Source of the DNA: Rhodamnia argentea
Taxonomy: Eukaryota; Streptophyta; Magnoliopsida; Myrtales; Myrtaceae
DNA: 64,000 bases
Assembly: GCF_020921035.1 (NCBI RefSeq)
Contig: NC_063155.1
Coordinates: 14,713,311-14,777,310, forward strand
Direction of reading: 5' to 3'
In this document: piece after piece, positions 49,200 to 59,470 of the stretch
How the letters are laid out: the number at the start of each line of letters is the position of its first letter
Position numbering within the stretch: position 1 is the stretch's first letter
Program-made: the position numbers and the translations under genes
Notes under the pieces: generated by a model
What the model saw: the letters and a program-made list of their open reading frames with translations, nothing else
The model's database searches: none
Told to the model about the DNA's origin: nothing

Positions 49200-50807
49200 A
49201 AATATGTACTTAAATCACAACAGAATTACAGCGTTTTTTTTTTTAATTAAAGAATTACAGCGATTTTACATGTTAAGTTTTTATATGTTAGTTTTTTTGT
49301 GTCGGCTACTTTCCTACTTAAAGAATAAATCAAAAGTCTAGAATATCAAAACTCTCTCAATTGGAATCACACTACCATCTTCTCAAGAACTAACGATCCG
49401 TCGTACCATCTTCAAAAAGAAAAGAGCAATACCGATTTCCGGCTGGCGAACTAGACAATTATCGATTGCCCGGTTCAGTATAAATAATCACCTTTCAGAG
49501 CTGCTAAATCGGAATGCTATTATGATCATCGGAACGAGTCTCTTCACTCCCACCTATTCTCATCACATGAATTGCATAACATCATGTCTGATGAAGCAGA
49601 TGATTTGAGCTCAGAGATGGTAAGCAAGAATCGGGTGCTAACAAGAGCCATATGGTCGATTTGGCTCACTTTATCCCTGTCATACAACTTCAAAGCATAA
49701 GATCATTTGCTATATCTGACGCAAATCCAGTTTTGGCATTAGACTGCATTCCATTTGCCCCCGACCAAATAAGCACATGTTGGTTTCAAGTCCCATTTGA
49801 TAATGCTATGGCAATATCCGAGGATGGACTTTGTGCGGTCGATTAAAGACGAAACACGGGACAAACCGCACAGACTCGTCTTTGCACACACCGTTTCACA
49901 GAATGATTCAGGTAGTATCAATCCATGCAAGCTCCAAGCAGACGATGACTTTTATTTCTCTTCCTTCCACAATGGTCGATTGTTTGAATAAAGTGTTTAA
50001 TCTGACCACATGTATTCCAATCCTTTTTAGTCTCTGGACTACGTAGGAACTATACCAGTCATTGCCACGAAAATAAGAATCAAATCTCTAGAAGTCCATA
50101 CTGGTATAAAGAAAACACTTACCATCTTTAGCATTTCAATTTGAACTGCATACTTACCCGGATCTTCACAAGGCAAAGATTCCTCAGAATTACGAACGTA
50201 TAGATTTCCTGCTGGAGGATTTTGAGCAGCAACCATTGATGCATCTGTTCTGTGGCTTCTCCTCCTCCTCCTGCCTTTCTTTCTTTGAATCAGACCATTT
50301 TTTGCTTAAAATCTTTATATTACAATGATATATCTGTAGCTAAAAGAACTCTATGATTGCATGATACCGGACAGCCGTCACAGCCCAAAAGAAACATTGC
50401 AGCCGCTTCTTCCATACAAACCAACCTAAACCATATATTAGTGGATAATTATAACGAAACAACAGTTTTCATATACAGATGACACGAGAATAACATTGTC
50501 CTGTCTGTTTAATCACAAGATACAGAGGCTATGCCCAGAAATCTTTATTAAAGCCAAAACGAAATGATCAGACCACCAGATCGTCAGAACCCATCTCCTC
50601 CTCATTTTCACCAACTCCATTCTCTCTCCTCTTTGCAAAAATCGCCACCATTCCTCCTTTAAAGATAGATTTCGGCCCAAAAGTCTACATGAAAGCACTA
50701 AGCACATGTATATCAAAAGCATAGACCTACCAAAGCAGACTTCTTACAGACTAGGATCCGTAAGCAACTGAGCTATCATATATTGCTCCTCATCTTCTGG
50801 TCACAAC
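49200..50807. other. Spacer downstream of DUF538 with an unassigned exon-like frame
   Basis: On the minus strand, 50113-50236 reads NPPAGNLYVRNSEESLPCEDPG and runs to a good splice donor (AAGATG then GTAAGTG). This looks exon-like, but I do not recognise it. It may be an alternative 3' exon of the DUF538 gene or an exon of an undetected gene. On the plus strand 49584-49620 reads MSDEADDLSSEM before a GTAAGC donor, also unassigned. Confidence that either is real is low. Confidence 0.3.
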
Positions 50808-52881
50808 CTATGAGACGGCCCTTAATACGTTCTCCTGACAAAACCCGAAGAAGAAGCAGATTAGTTCATTACCACCACCTTATCAAAAAACATAGTAAAA
50901 GTCAATGGGACAACAAAGTTAACTCCTAAAAGTGGCATATAGAACTATGTAGAGTAGTAATGCATCAAACAAGGCAAAGTTTACACAGTTGGGCCCCAAA
51001 AAAAGCAAGCTCTTTCAAACTGACAGCCAAGAATCTCTATAGAACATGACAAACGTAGATACTGTTAAAAAAACAAAACCCAACCCCAAGGACCAAATCT
51101 CCAGGGTCAAAGGTGATTTCAATGGAAGTGTTCAAGCCATTACACATTTCATGCAAAGCAATTCGACAGTGAAAACAATTCTCAGGTAAAAATTTGTAAG
51201 ACGTTATCTTTCTATAACATGGAATTACGTTTTCATTCACTGTTCACACTTCTGTTTTCAAACAATGCTAGGCCACACATTTGATGGAGAACAATGGCAA
51301 CAACCTTTGAAGACTTACAAAAGGCGCACCCCAACGGAAGATTTGCTATTTATTCTTTTTGATTAATCAGGAATCTTCTTAAGTGATTGGAGTCTATCAG
51401 GATTTTAGTTGAGATTGGATTTAATGTTCCTTTTTCCTAGTTATAGTGGATTTGTTTTCTTAGTTTTATTGGAATTTATTAGATCTCCTATTTTGACTTA
51501 GAGAAGTACTCCAGAGAGTCCTTGTATACCGTTGTAGTTCTGTCTTTCAAATAGAGTTGATTCTTAGTTGAATTTGACAATTCTTTGCTTTGGGATTGTG
51601 ACATGCAATTCTTCTCTTAGGTGTGATGCTTAAATAAACCTTGGGGGGACGCTTAGGAAGCTTTGGGGGTGAAGCCTAAAGTTTGGTTCTTTTATAGTGG
51701 TATCTGTCACACATTGGATCGTTTCAAGGCTGGTTTGAGGGCTGATCTGAAGAGGGAGATGCTTGGACAGCCAATATACAATGTAGCGCATGCATTTCAA
51801 GTGGCCTTGGACATACTTATTTACTTCCGGAACTAAGTCATCACCGAGGCAATCCCAAAATCCAGAATTGTAGAGGGTTCTATGACAAGATTCTTCATGT
51901 CTTGGAGTAAGTAACGCAATGCCCTAGTCAGGCTACCAGAATGAATGTGCAAAACCCCATTAGAGAAGCCCCATGGCAACCGCTTAGAAACCTATGATGC
52001 CAAAAGAAAACCAGCACCTCTCTAACAAAATCCGAGGTTCTGAACCCGAACACAAAATTCCATGAGAATGACGACGATAAGTGAAGAGCACAACGGTGCT
52101 TAGGTCCCAAAATCATATCTTATGACACGGAAATCATAAGCTCCGACAAGCAAAAGGGCATAAGCGGTCACCTCACCGGACGAAGAAAGGGAAGAAATTC
52201 CAGCATCCATCTAAATACATATGCAGAAATTGAGAGATGTGGCCTGACTAACGCATCGAATTATGCAAAAAATGATAAGCAACACCGATCATCCCAATTT
52301 CCCCCAGCAATCATGACCAATATAACCTCCTAAAACCCAAACGGAGACGGATCAGTGAAGCGGAAAACAGAGCTAATTCAAACCTGGACATGCAGAGAGA
52401 GCTGGGGATCATTGCGATCGGGATGATCAGGATCGTCGTCGTCGGGCTTGACAGCGGTGCAATCGGGAGGGGACTCGAAGAGGGAGAGGGAGAACTGCTT
52501 GTCGGCGACGCCGACGTCGAAGTGGATGACGCCGGAGCTGGGGACGTCGACGCGGATGCCCTTGACGGGGAACCAGAGGAAGAGCTCCTGGGCGGAGACG
52601 CCGGAGAGCCCGCCTATCTCGCCGAACTGGAGGGTGCCGGTGACGTTGAGGTCGTAGTGGACCTCGTTCTCGAACCTGGCGTTGCAGGGCTGCGTCAGGC
52701 TGACCCGGAACTCGCCGGTGGCGGGGTCGACGGAGTAGTCGGTGATGCCCTTGGGGAAGAGGCCGATGGGGAGGCCGAAGCGCCGGAGGTGGTCGTAGAT
52801 GGTGCCGTCGGCCTCGGAGCGCGCGGCGGCGAGCGCGGCGAGGAGAGCCGCCAGAGCGAGGAGGAGGCGGTGGCGATCCAT
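50808..52881 (-). CDS. DUF538 family secreted protein
   Basis: Exon 1 (52384-52881) encodes 166 residues. A signal peptide (MDRHRLLLALAALLAALAAA) is followed by the DUF538 domain: YDHLRRFGLPIGLFPKGITD, CNARFENEVHYDLNVTGTL, SGVSAQELFLWFPVKGIRVD and VGVADKQFSLSLFESPPDC. The family occurs only in plants and its biochemical role is unsettled; some members are linked to stress or cell walls. Exon 1 ends at a CAG-GTTTGA donor. The best continuation I found is 50808-50834 (acceptor TTTTGTCAG, then ENVLRAVS-stop), giving 174 residues; that second exon is tentative. The 1.55-kb intron holds an LTR-retrotransposon remnant. The exon is GC-rich, and the leader has a long GA tract (52893-52927). Confidence 0.85.
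51350..51860 (+). mobile_element. LTR-retrotransposon remnant (LTR + gag piece) in DUF538 intron
   Basis: AT-rich LTR-like text with a CTTGTATACCGTTGTAG segment (51350-51690) is followed by TGGTATCTG, close to the initiator-tRNA primer-binding site TGGTATCAG. Directly after it an open stretch reads HTLDRFKAGLRADLKREMLG and QPIYNVAHAFQVALDI, a gag-like motif of plant Ty3-type elements. Gag follows the primer site too closely and then breaks off, so the copy is deleted and dead. It lies antisense to the host gene. Confidence 0.7.
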
Positions 52882-52895
52882 CTTCGCTTACGGAG

Positions 52896-52926
<31 letters not shown>

Positions 52927-53040
52927 GGGGAGGGGGGTCTGTTGAAATTTGGAGTTTCCGGGCAGGCGTTTCGATTTTTGTTTTTCTTGGATTTTTAAAT
53001 AAATTAAGCAAGCGAAGGAAAAAGAATTGTTTTACCAAAA
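52882..53040 (-). promoter_or_regulatory. DUF538 5' leader with (GA/CT)n tract
   Basis: A nearly pure GA run of about 35 bases (52893-52927; CT in the gene sense) lies 12-46 bases upstream of the start codon, the closest such tract to an ATG in this window. Confidence 0.5.
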
Positions 53041-53229
53041 AAAAAAAAAGAAAAAAAGAATGATTTTCTTATTTATTTATTTTTTTCTCTGGTGGTAGGA
53101 GGATGGGGTTCGGGAAACAGTTGAAAAGATGGGGGAGGGAACCGACGGTTGCAAATCCTTCACGCGGTCACGCGGAGTCTGCGCCCCACGCGATTCAACT
53201 GAAAAAGATTTGTTTTTTTTTTTTTTTTG

Positions 53230-53790
53230 TTTTAAACTTTTTTCTCATAATTCTGGGGCAAGCCTCTCGAAGAAGCCACGTATAGAGAAATTCAACAAGC
53301 AGATTGAGAAGATGCGTCATAGAAGAAAACTTTTTGAGAGTTATCTTCCGGAGAATCGCATGATTATTGACAAAGCCCGTGTTAAATCAGATTTGAAGAT
53401 CAAATGTTCTAAATATTGCAGTAATCCATCCTATTCGGGTCACAAAAATGAGGAAACACTATAAGAAGTTCTCTTTTGCAAAGAAGCATAAAGGGAAATG
53501 AAGATGGAGATTCTTTAGGCAAAAGAAATCTCGCTCTTTAAAAGTCTCGAAGGAAGTCCAAATCGGATCGACGCTACATTTGCAACGAGAAAGGACATAT
53601 TGCTAAGAAGTGTCCCCAAGCTAAACATCGGGGAAGCTACATGATTCAAAAGATTTTCCAGAGTACAGGAATTTCCCTTGATAATGAAGACATTGAATCG
53701 GTATTCTCTATCGAAGAATAACCTTCATCCGAAACCCTTCGTGCTATAAAGGTTTATTCTTCTGACTCTGATGATTCTCCATGAGAAATC
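53230..53790 (+). pseudogene. Zinc-knuckle relic, probably pararetrovirus or retroelement
   Basis: Plus-strand text in changing frames reads a Lys/Arg-rich segment (about 53440-53560, with a stop and a frame change) and then ICNEKGHIAKKCP near 53585. This is a CCHC zinc knuckle whose first Cys codon is CGC (Arg). It is followed by an acidic stretch with DNEDIESVFSIEE, a stop and SSDSDDS. Basic region, knuckle, acidic tail is the order at the end of caulimovirid coat proteins and of some retrotransposon gags. No reverse transcriptase or other domain was found nearby. The copy has several stops and is non-functional. The viral origin is an inference. Confidence 0.45.
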
Positions 53791-54167
53791 TTTGCTTTCT
53801 TCCCGGGGATTTGGATTCCCTGCCATAGTTCCTCAATGTCACGGGTAACATTAAATAAATCTCCACCATCCAATTGCATCCAACGTTTAATAATCCGCCA
53901 CGTCATCTAAAGGAGGGGGGGGCAAAAATTGGGCGGCACTTTTGAAATCTGGATATTCTCTCTCTCTCTCCTCATTCCTTTTCCTCCTCCGCCCGATTTT
54001 CCTTTGTTCTCTCCTCAATTCCTCTCCCAAATTTTCTTTGCTCTCTCGTCGAATCCGAAACGAAATTTGCTCTCTCCTCTTTGCACCTTCGCGCTCCGTG
54101 TCGCCTCATTCTTCTATCTTCGCCGCTCGCCTCCTTGGCCTCCCTCGCATCGTCCGTCATCTCCGCT

Positions 54168-54470
54168 CGACGCGTCGCGGCTCTCCACTTCAAGTCCGCC
54201 GCCTCTAAGCCGAGATTGGATGGGATCGGCTTCGCCATAGCATTTTCCTGTGCTCCCTCCCGCCGGCAAACATCCCTCATTGTCCTCTACTCCCCTCGAC
54301 GCATCGCGTCTCTCCACTTCAAGGCCGCCGCCTCCAAGCCGAGATTGGGGCGGGATCGGCTTCGCCTTAGCATTCGCCTGTGCTCCCTCTCGTCTGCGAA
54401 CATCCGCATCATCCTCGACTCCCCTCGATGCGTCGCGGCTCTCCACTTCAAGGTCGCCGGCTTGGTTTCA
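54168..54470 (+). repeat. 129-bp (43-codon) tandem repeat
   Basis: CGACGCGTCG (54168), CGACGCATCG (54297) and CGATGCGTCG (54426) open three copies exactly 129 bases apart. Two are complete and the third is cut short. The period is a multiple of three, and a frame of 147 codons (54081-54524) stays open across the whole array with LHFKSAASKPRL-type units. The block is GC-rich and sits between AT-rich regions. Whether it is translated is unknown. Confidence 0.85.
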
Positions 54471-54524
54471 GCATGCCCTCTTGCTCGCGTCGCCTCCGCT
54501 TGTGTGGTAAAATTTCTGATTTGA

Positions 54525-55455
54525 GCCTCGATGGTTTTACGTTCGCGTATGAACTTGCTTGAGCTTGAATTATATGTACTCCCGAGAGAGAATCGATGGG
54601 CCAAAAGACTGCATTCACCTTCAAATCGCCCAATGAATAGCAGAGAAAGATTGCTGCACATTCTATAATTCTTGGTTTTTGCCCCTTCTTTTCTGGTTGA
54701 GGTGTGAAGGTTGAGGGAAACGTTTTCATTTAGCTTTGCTATGTTCCTGCTGTCTGCGATTCAGGGGAGGTCCCTAATTTGCAGTTGACTTCTAAATCAG
54801 CTCACATACAAATATTTTCATTTCTAGTTGTGTTTGGAGACTCTGCATTGTAATTACTTGCTATAATGCCTAAGCGCACTTTTTTTGTCAACAAGTAATT
54901 GTTTCTATAAGAAATATGAAAGCATTTCATATCGCTCCTATGTAGAGATTTCATGTTGTTACATAACTCTGTAGCATCTTGAAGTGGTCATGATGATTCC
55001 TTATATGTGTAATTGGAGGTGATTTAGATGAAGCGAGGGTTGCTCTATGGTATTCGCCATTCGTTTTTGCAAAATTCTTTTAATAAGATGATAATGTGAT
55101 TAATCTCTTTAGGAACTTCAATGTAGTGATTGGTCACAACGTCCTCTTACGGAAGAGCGTAAACAATATGCAGGGAGAGATGCGCTCCGCTTGCTTGAAA
55201 TTTTCAGTGTCTTTCAGGCCAAGATTATCAATAAAGGTTGTACTGCTAGAACTTCCTAAATCCCTCGAGATATCTTTGACATCATAATGCAAAGAAAATT
55301 CTTTGATCACCTGGAATACGTCACATGGCTTTGCAATTATTTTTCTTTATTTCGACTTAGTTTCATTCGTGCTCTTAAAATTGAATCTGCCAAAACAATT
55401 CGTTTCCCTTTACCTTTTGTGGAGATAGGGTCAGAAAGGGATGTGTGTTTTAGTT
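54525..55455. other. Left flank of the inverted-repeat arm
   Basis: No gene is firmly supported. The minus strand at 55100-55530 has coding-like text (for example LDLPKLKHTSLSDPISTKGK near 55400-55480) that I cannot assign. Part of it may belong to the left arm of the large inverted repeat, whose partner lies beyond the window. Confidence 0.35.
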
Positions 55456-55767
55456 TTGGAAGATCGAGGATTTTGACGGTTGTCATCTCTTTAGTAAAAT
55501 GTCCCTTTACTTGCAGCATCTTCTTCAAGATGAAGCCTTGTGCCTTAGCATTTCCGCTTTCTGCATGTCACAGTTTTAGGTGATGGGATTTTCTATCCCG
55601 ATTGAAATTTTTTTTTTGGTTGTAGGTAAATGTTTAAATGGTCATGTGGTCCTGCATTCTGACCACATGAATCTTGGATTGAAAGAAGTTCTTCAAGAAC
55701 CCGATACATGTAGTGCAATTTTGAGGATTAAATCTTCTCAAGCTTTACACATCAATGAGAAAGGCTG
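55456..55767. repeat. Left arm of a long inverted repeat
   Basis: This arm is the reverse complement of 63686-64000 with roughly 95% identity by eye over about 312 bases; examples are GGTGATGGGATTTTCTATCC and GACCACATGAATCTTGGATT in both. At the inner end the match stops after AAGGCTG. The outer end cannot be seen because the partner runs off the window. The arm includes a plus-strand frame (SDHMNLGLKEVLQEPDTCSA) that stays open in both copies. Confidence 0.92.
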
Positions 55768-56868
55768 CATTTGTGTTACTCCACAAAGAATTTGAAGTGT
55801 GCTGTTAACATCTCCTCTTCAAAGACACACTCATGTACTAGGAGTAGACTTTTTTAAATGAACGAACCGGTTTTTGACTTGAACCCCCACTTAGGACTGT
55901 TGATATGATGAATGTGGAAATTAGTGGAATCTTTAGATAAGATAATAAGTTGATAGAAGTGTTTCATCTTTAGTATGTTTCATCTTTTACTGATGATGGA
56001 GATATCCTCATGTTGAAGAATCCGAAATAGTTTTCATTTAGATGTTCTAATCGAGTCTCAGTGATATGAGTAATACGGGTCGCCATGCAGCAAGAATACA
56101 TAAGAGGCATCAGCGTGTGGAACTTCAACTTGGAGGATTGAAAAAGTCAGGCTGCTCTGGTACATATTCTATACTATCCTGAGCAATTCTAATCCTCCTC
56201 ATATTAAATTGCAGGATTATCAAGAAAATGACAAGTTGGACCCAACATCCGCTTCCTTAACTCCCCAAAATTCACGTTTTATGTAGATTTTTCTTTTCTT
56301 TTTTTTTTTCTGCAAGACCCGGAGATAATCCACTGTAGTTGATTGTAGGAAAGAACGAAATTAATCTAATATGCAAGTGCTTTATCCCTTGCCGACAGAG
56401 ATGGGAGAGACTGAAAATCAAGGAACCCGATCGGACCTCTTCACTACATAAAGCTGAATTCTTCCTTATAGCTAGGTTTTTTTTGTTAGAACGAGGTTAT
56501 TTGGTTCTTAATTCTTCCCCTAATTCCAAAGAGTTTAACATGTTATAGATTTGCTGGTTATTTGGCTCTTAATCTAATATGCAAGCTCTCAAGTGAGATC
56601 ACGTTGACAATTGATTATTTGGTTATTTGGTTCTTAATTCTTCCCGTAATTCCAAAGAGTTCTGGCATTAACTGCCTTGACTGGTGTATATTGCTCCATT
56701 TGCTTAATCCCTTCAAAAGCAAAAAAGAAGTATACAAGTAGCTGTAATAAGTATGTTGCATTAGTATTTCTGGTGTATATACGTGGTAAAATGAATACTT
56801 TGTAAATTGAATGCTAATGCCCCTTGGTGTTATATGTGTCTTATCTATGCTATTTTAGGTTTGTTGAA
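55768..56868. other. Between left arm and RNase H1-N gene
   Basis: No gene is recognised. A GGTTCTTAATTCTTCCC...TCCAAAGAGTT phrase occurs twice (about 56503-56540 and 56629-56662), a short direct repeat about 125 bases apart. Confidence 0.4.
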
Positions 56869-57105
56869 ATGCCGAAGGAATACTATGTTGTTTTCAATGG
56901 CCGTAATATCGACATATGCGATAGTTGGCCTCAAACCGAAGTCCAAGTAAGTGGTTTTAGTCGTGCTAATTACAAAGGATATAACAATTGGGAAGCTGCA
57001 AAACAGGCGTACTTGAATTTTTTCAATATGAAGGAGTTGCCAACGACAATTCATTTGTCGTCATGCTTTTGTCCCAATAATGAACATGTGAAGTTGGTAT
57101 GTTAG
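56869..57105 (+). CDS. RNase H1 N-terminal / viroplasmin-type domain protein
   Basis: The frame starts MPKEYYVVFNGRNIDICDSW and continues with QVSGFSRANYKGYNNWEAAK, the full pattern of the RNase H1 N-terminal (caulimovirus viroplasmin, PF01693) domain: Y-VF-GR, SW, QV-GF, YKGY and an EA helix. This domain binds RNA:DNA hybrids or double-stranded RNA in RNase H1 and also occurs in the caulimovirid inclusion-body protein. An acceptor (TATTTTAG) lies just upstream at 56858 and a donor (GTATGT) at 57097, so this is likely one exon of a spliced gene; unspliced, it stops at 57105 after 78 codons. There is no RNase H catalytic domain downstream. It lies inside the large inverted repeat. Confidence 0.65.
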   Translation: MPKEYYVVFNGRNIDICDSWPQTEVQVSGFSRANYKGYNNWEAAKQAYLNFFNMKELPTTIHLSSCFCPNNEHVKLVC

Positions 57106-57178
57106 TTGCTCACTCTTGTAATAAGACACTTTAATTTTTTAATGGTTTAGGGATGTAAAAATTATACGGTTTCTTGTT

Positions 57179-57457
57179 ATGTCTAATCGGGATGATGCCT
57201 GTCCCATTGGATGTAGCTGTATAATTAGAGATCTGGAAATAGAGTTGGAACAAACCCAATTTGAGCTGCAACAAACCCGAAGGGAGCTGGAACATAGCCA
57301 ATGTTCGCATCGATTGACTATACAAGAATTAGAACACACCCAAGGTTTGCTTCGATTGACTATACATGAGCTACAGAATGCAAGGGAGGTGAATGACAAC
57401 TTTCGAGATATAATTAGTAAGGAATGTTCCGGTTTCACCAAACCAGGCTTCAATTGA
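57179..57457 (+). CDS. Coiled-coil reading frame next to the RNase H1-N domain
   Basis: A 92-codon frame reads RDLEIELEQTQFELQQTRRE and then three related 14-residue-spaced units (LEHSQCSHRLTIQELEHTQG, LRLTIHELQNAREV). This is a strong coiled coil with an internal repeat. It follows the RNase H1-N frame by 73 bases on the same strand and is likely a second exon of the same gene, but I could not find a splice pair that keeps phase between the two. Its first ATG is at 57179; an upstream acceptor (GGTTTAG at about 57150) would add a few residues. Function unknown. Confidence 0.5.
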   Translation: MSNRDDACPIGCSCIIRDLEIELEQTQFELQQTRRELEHSQCSHRLTIQELEHTQGLLRLTIHELQNAREVNDNFRDIISKECSGFTKPGFN

Positions 57458-58186
57458 TATCTCGCAACCTTCATGCACTCAAGACTCTGGATGTGGTAGA
57501 CTGTGAAGTTGGAAAGAGAACAGCAACAAAAGAAAAAAAAAGAGAGAATGAGGGAGACCCGAATATAACAGAAGACAAGGAAGGTCCCTACGGTTCCCGA
57601 CGTCGAGTTCCCCACCGTTTGTAGTTGTTCTAGTTTTCAACAGGGAGTATACTCGTAGTTGGGTATTTTTTTTTTTATTGCTCGGTTTCGTCGGGCAGAG
57701 ACCCTTGTTTTCCTCGGTCCGGCGAACTTGTACTCAAGCCGATACCATAGTTCTTGTAAGGTGGAATTTGTTCATGTTGTCTTGTGACTTTGTATTGCTT
57801 CATTTTCTCTTGGTAATGTTCTGTTTTTGGTTGTTGCGTGCGGTTTTCGCTGCTGCAAATATGCGTTGGAAACTACAGGTTACCTAGTTTCATTTGGATC
57901 AAACGTTCTGTTTTTGGTGATGCAATATGAAAGATTTTTAACGTGAATCAAGCCTTGTAAACCTGTTCATTTGTCCGGTTTCGAACCCAGCATTATTAAA
58001 TCCCGTTGAACTCACCGCATGAAGAAGACTTTTTGTTTCAACTTCGTTCGATATAATTGTAGTTACTTAGCCCGGACCATTATGTGTACATACTAATTTG
58101 CTTCCATACTCAAACTTACTGTATTTGGTCCTCGAGGTTCAAAGTACATAGCCATGAAAAAAATCTTGCAGACCATTTTTAAGCAA
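57458..58186. other. Downstream of the coiled-coil frame
   Basis: Probably a 3' UTR and spacer. No gene or repeat is recognised. Confidence 0.35.
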
Positions 58187-59470
58187 TTGGTGATTAACAA
58201 GTGTTGAGCAAATGTCGAAAAAAGGGAGAGACGGAACTTTTTCTTTTTCGTGCAATCTCGGGTTTTTTTAAATTTTATTTTCATACCCGACTTACATTTT
58301 ACATCCCTTTTCGCACTTTTCTAATACGAAGCCTTTTTTAGCTAGAATTGGAAACTTTTTTTCATAAAAGAAAAGTAAAAAAAAAAATCGAAAGGGGACA
58401 TGAAAAAGAAAAGTAAAAAGAAAGGGTAATCCACTTTGTGCAAACTCACGTCGTTTTTATAATTCGTACGTGACCTTGATTTTACATTCCTATTTCACAC
58501 TTTTCTAATGCGAAGCCCTTTTTTAAAGTAGAATCGGAAACTTTTCTTTATATAAAAGAAAAGTAAAAAAAATTTCGGAAAGGGACAAAAAAAAATCGGA
58601 AGAACCAAACAATCTTTGCTTTTGCATTTCCGTCAAATTAGTTTCTTTTGTTGTTATTTTGCAATGAGGTTGACCGATGTCCATTCCAGTCTATTTCGCT
58701 ATATACCCGACCATGTTGCGTGTCCGATTATTCGAATTTGCATTTCATTTGCATTGATCAGCGTGTTTACTTTTTTGTTAATGAATAGTCATTTTTTTTT
58801 CTTTCTTTTAGTTAACGTTCGGCATCTCGCTAAAATTGGTGATTAACAAGTGCTGAGCAAATGTCCAAAAAAGGGAGAGACGGAACCTTTTCTTTTTTGT
58901 GCAATCTCGCATTTTTTTTAGTTTTATTTTCATATCTGACTTGCATTTTACATCCCTTTTCGCACTTTTCTAATATGAAACCTTTTTTAGCTAGAATCGG
59001 CAAATTTTTTTCATAAAAGAAAAGAAAAAAAAAAAATTGAAAGGGGACATGAAAAAGAAAAGTAAAAAGAAAGGGTAATTCGCTTTGTGCAAACTCACGT
59101 CGTTTTTATAATTCGTACGTGACCTTGGTTTTACATTCCTGTTTTACACTTTTCTAATGCGAAGCCCTTTTTTAGTGTAGAATCAGAAACTTTTCTTTAT
59201 ATAAAAGAAAAGTAAAAAAAAATTTCGAAAAGGGACAAAAAAAGATTCGGAAGAACCAAACAATCTTTGCTTTTGCGTTTCCACCGAATTAGTTTCTTTT
59301 GTTGTTATTTTGCAATGAGGTTGACTGATGTCCATTCCAAGGTCACGTACGAATAATCACGTACAAAAAAAAAAATTCAGAAGAACCAAACAATCTTTCA
59401 TCCGTGTGTTTACTTTTTCGTTAATGAATAGTCATTTTTTTTTCCTTTCTTTTAGTTAACGTTTGACATC
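58187..59470. repeat. ~650-bp tandem duplication with internal subrepeats
   Basis: TGATTAACAAGTG at 58191 recurs at 58840, a period of about 649 bases, and the copies match closely from GAGCAAATGTC onward. Inside each copy a smaller unit also occurs twice about 184 bases apart (CTTTTCTAATACGAAGCC and CTTTTCTAATGCGAAGCC, then AAAAGAAAAGTAAAA). The second copy has a different stretch near 59340-59395 (GTCACGTACGAATAATCACG) before rejoining the first. It is AT-rich and non-coding. Confidence 0.9.

Noticed and set aside
52390-53038. 202-codon plus and 203-codon minus frames over the DUF538 exon
   Set aside because: Same artefact of a GC-rich coding exon; the DUF538 frame has a signal peptide and all family motifs.
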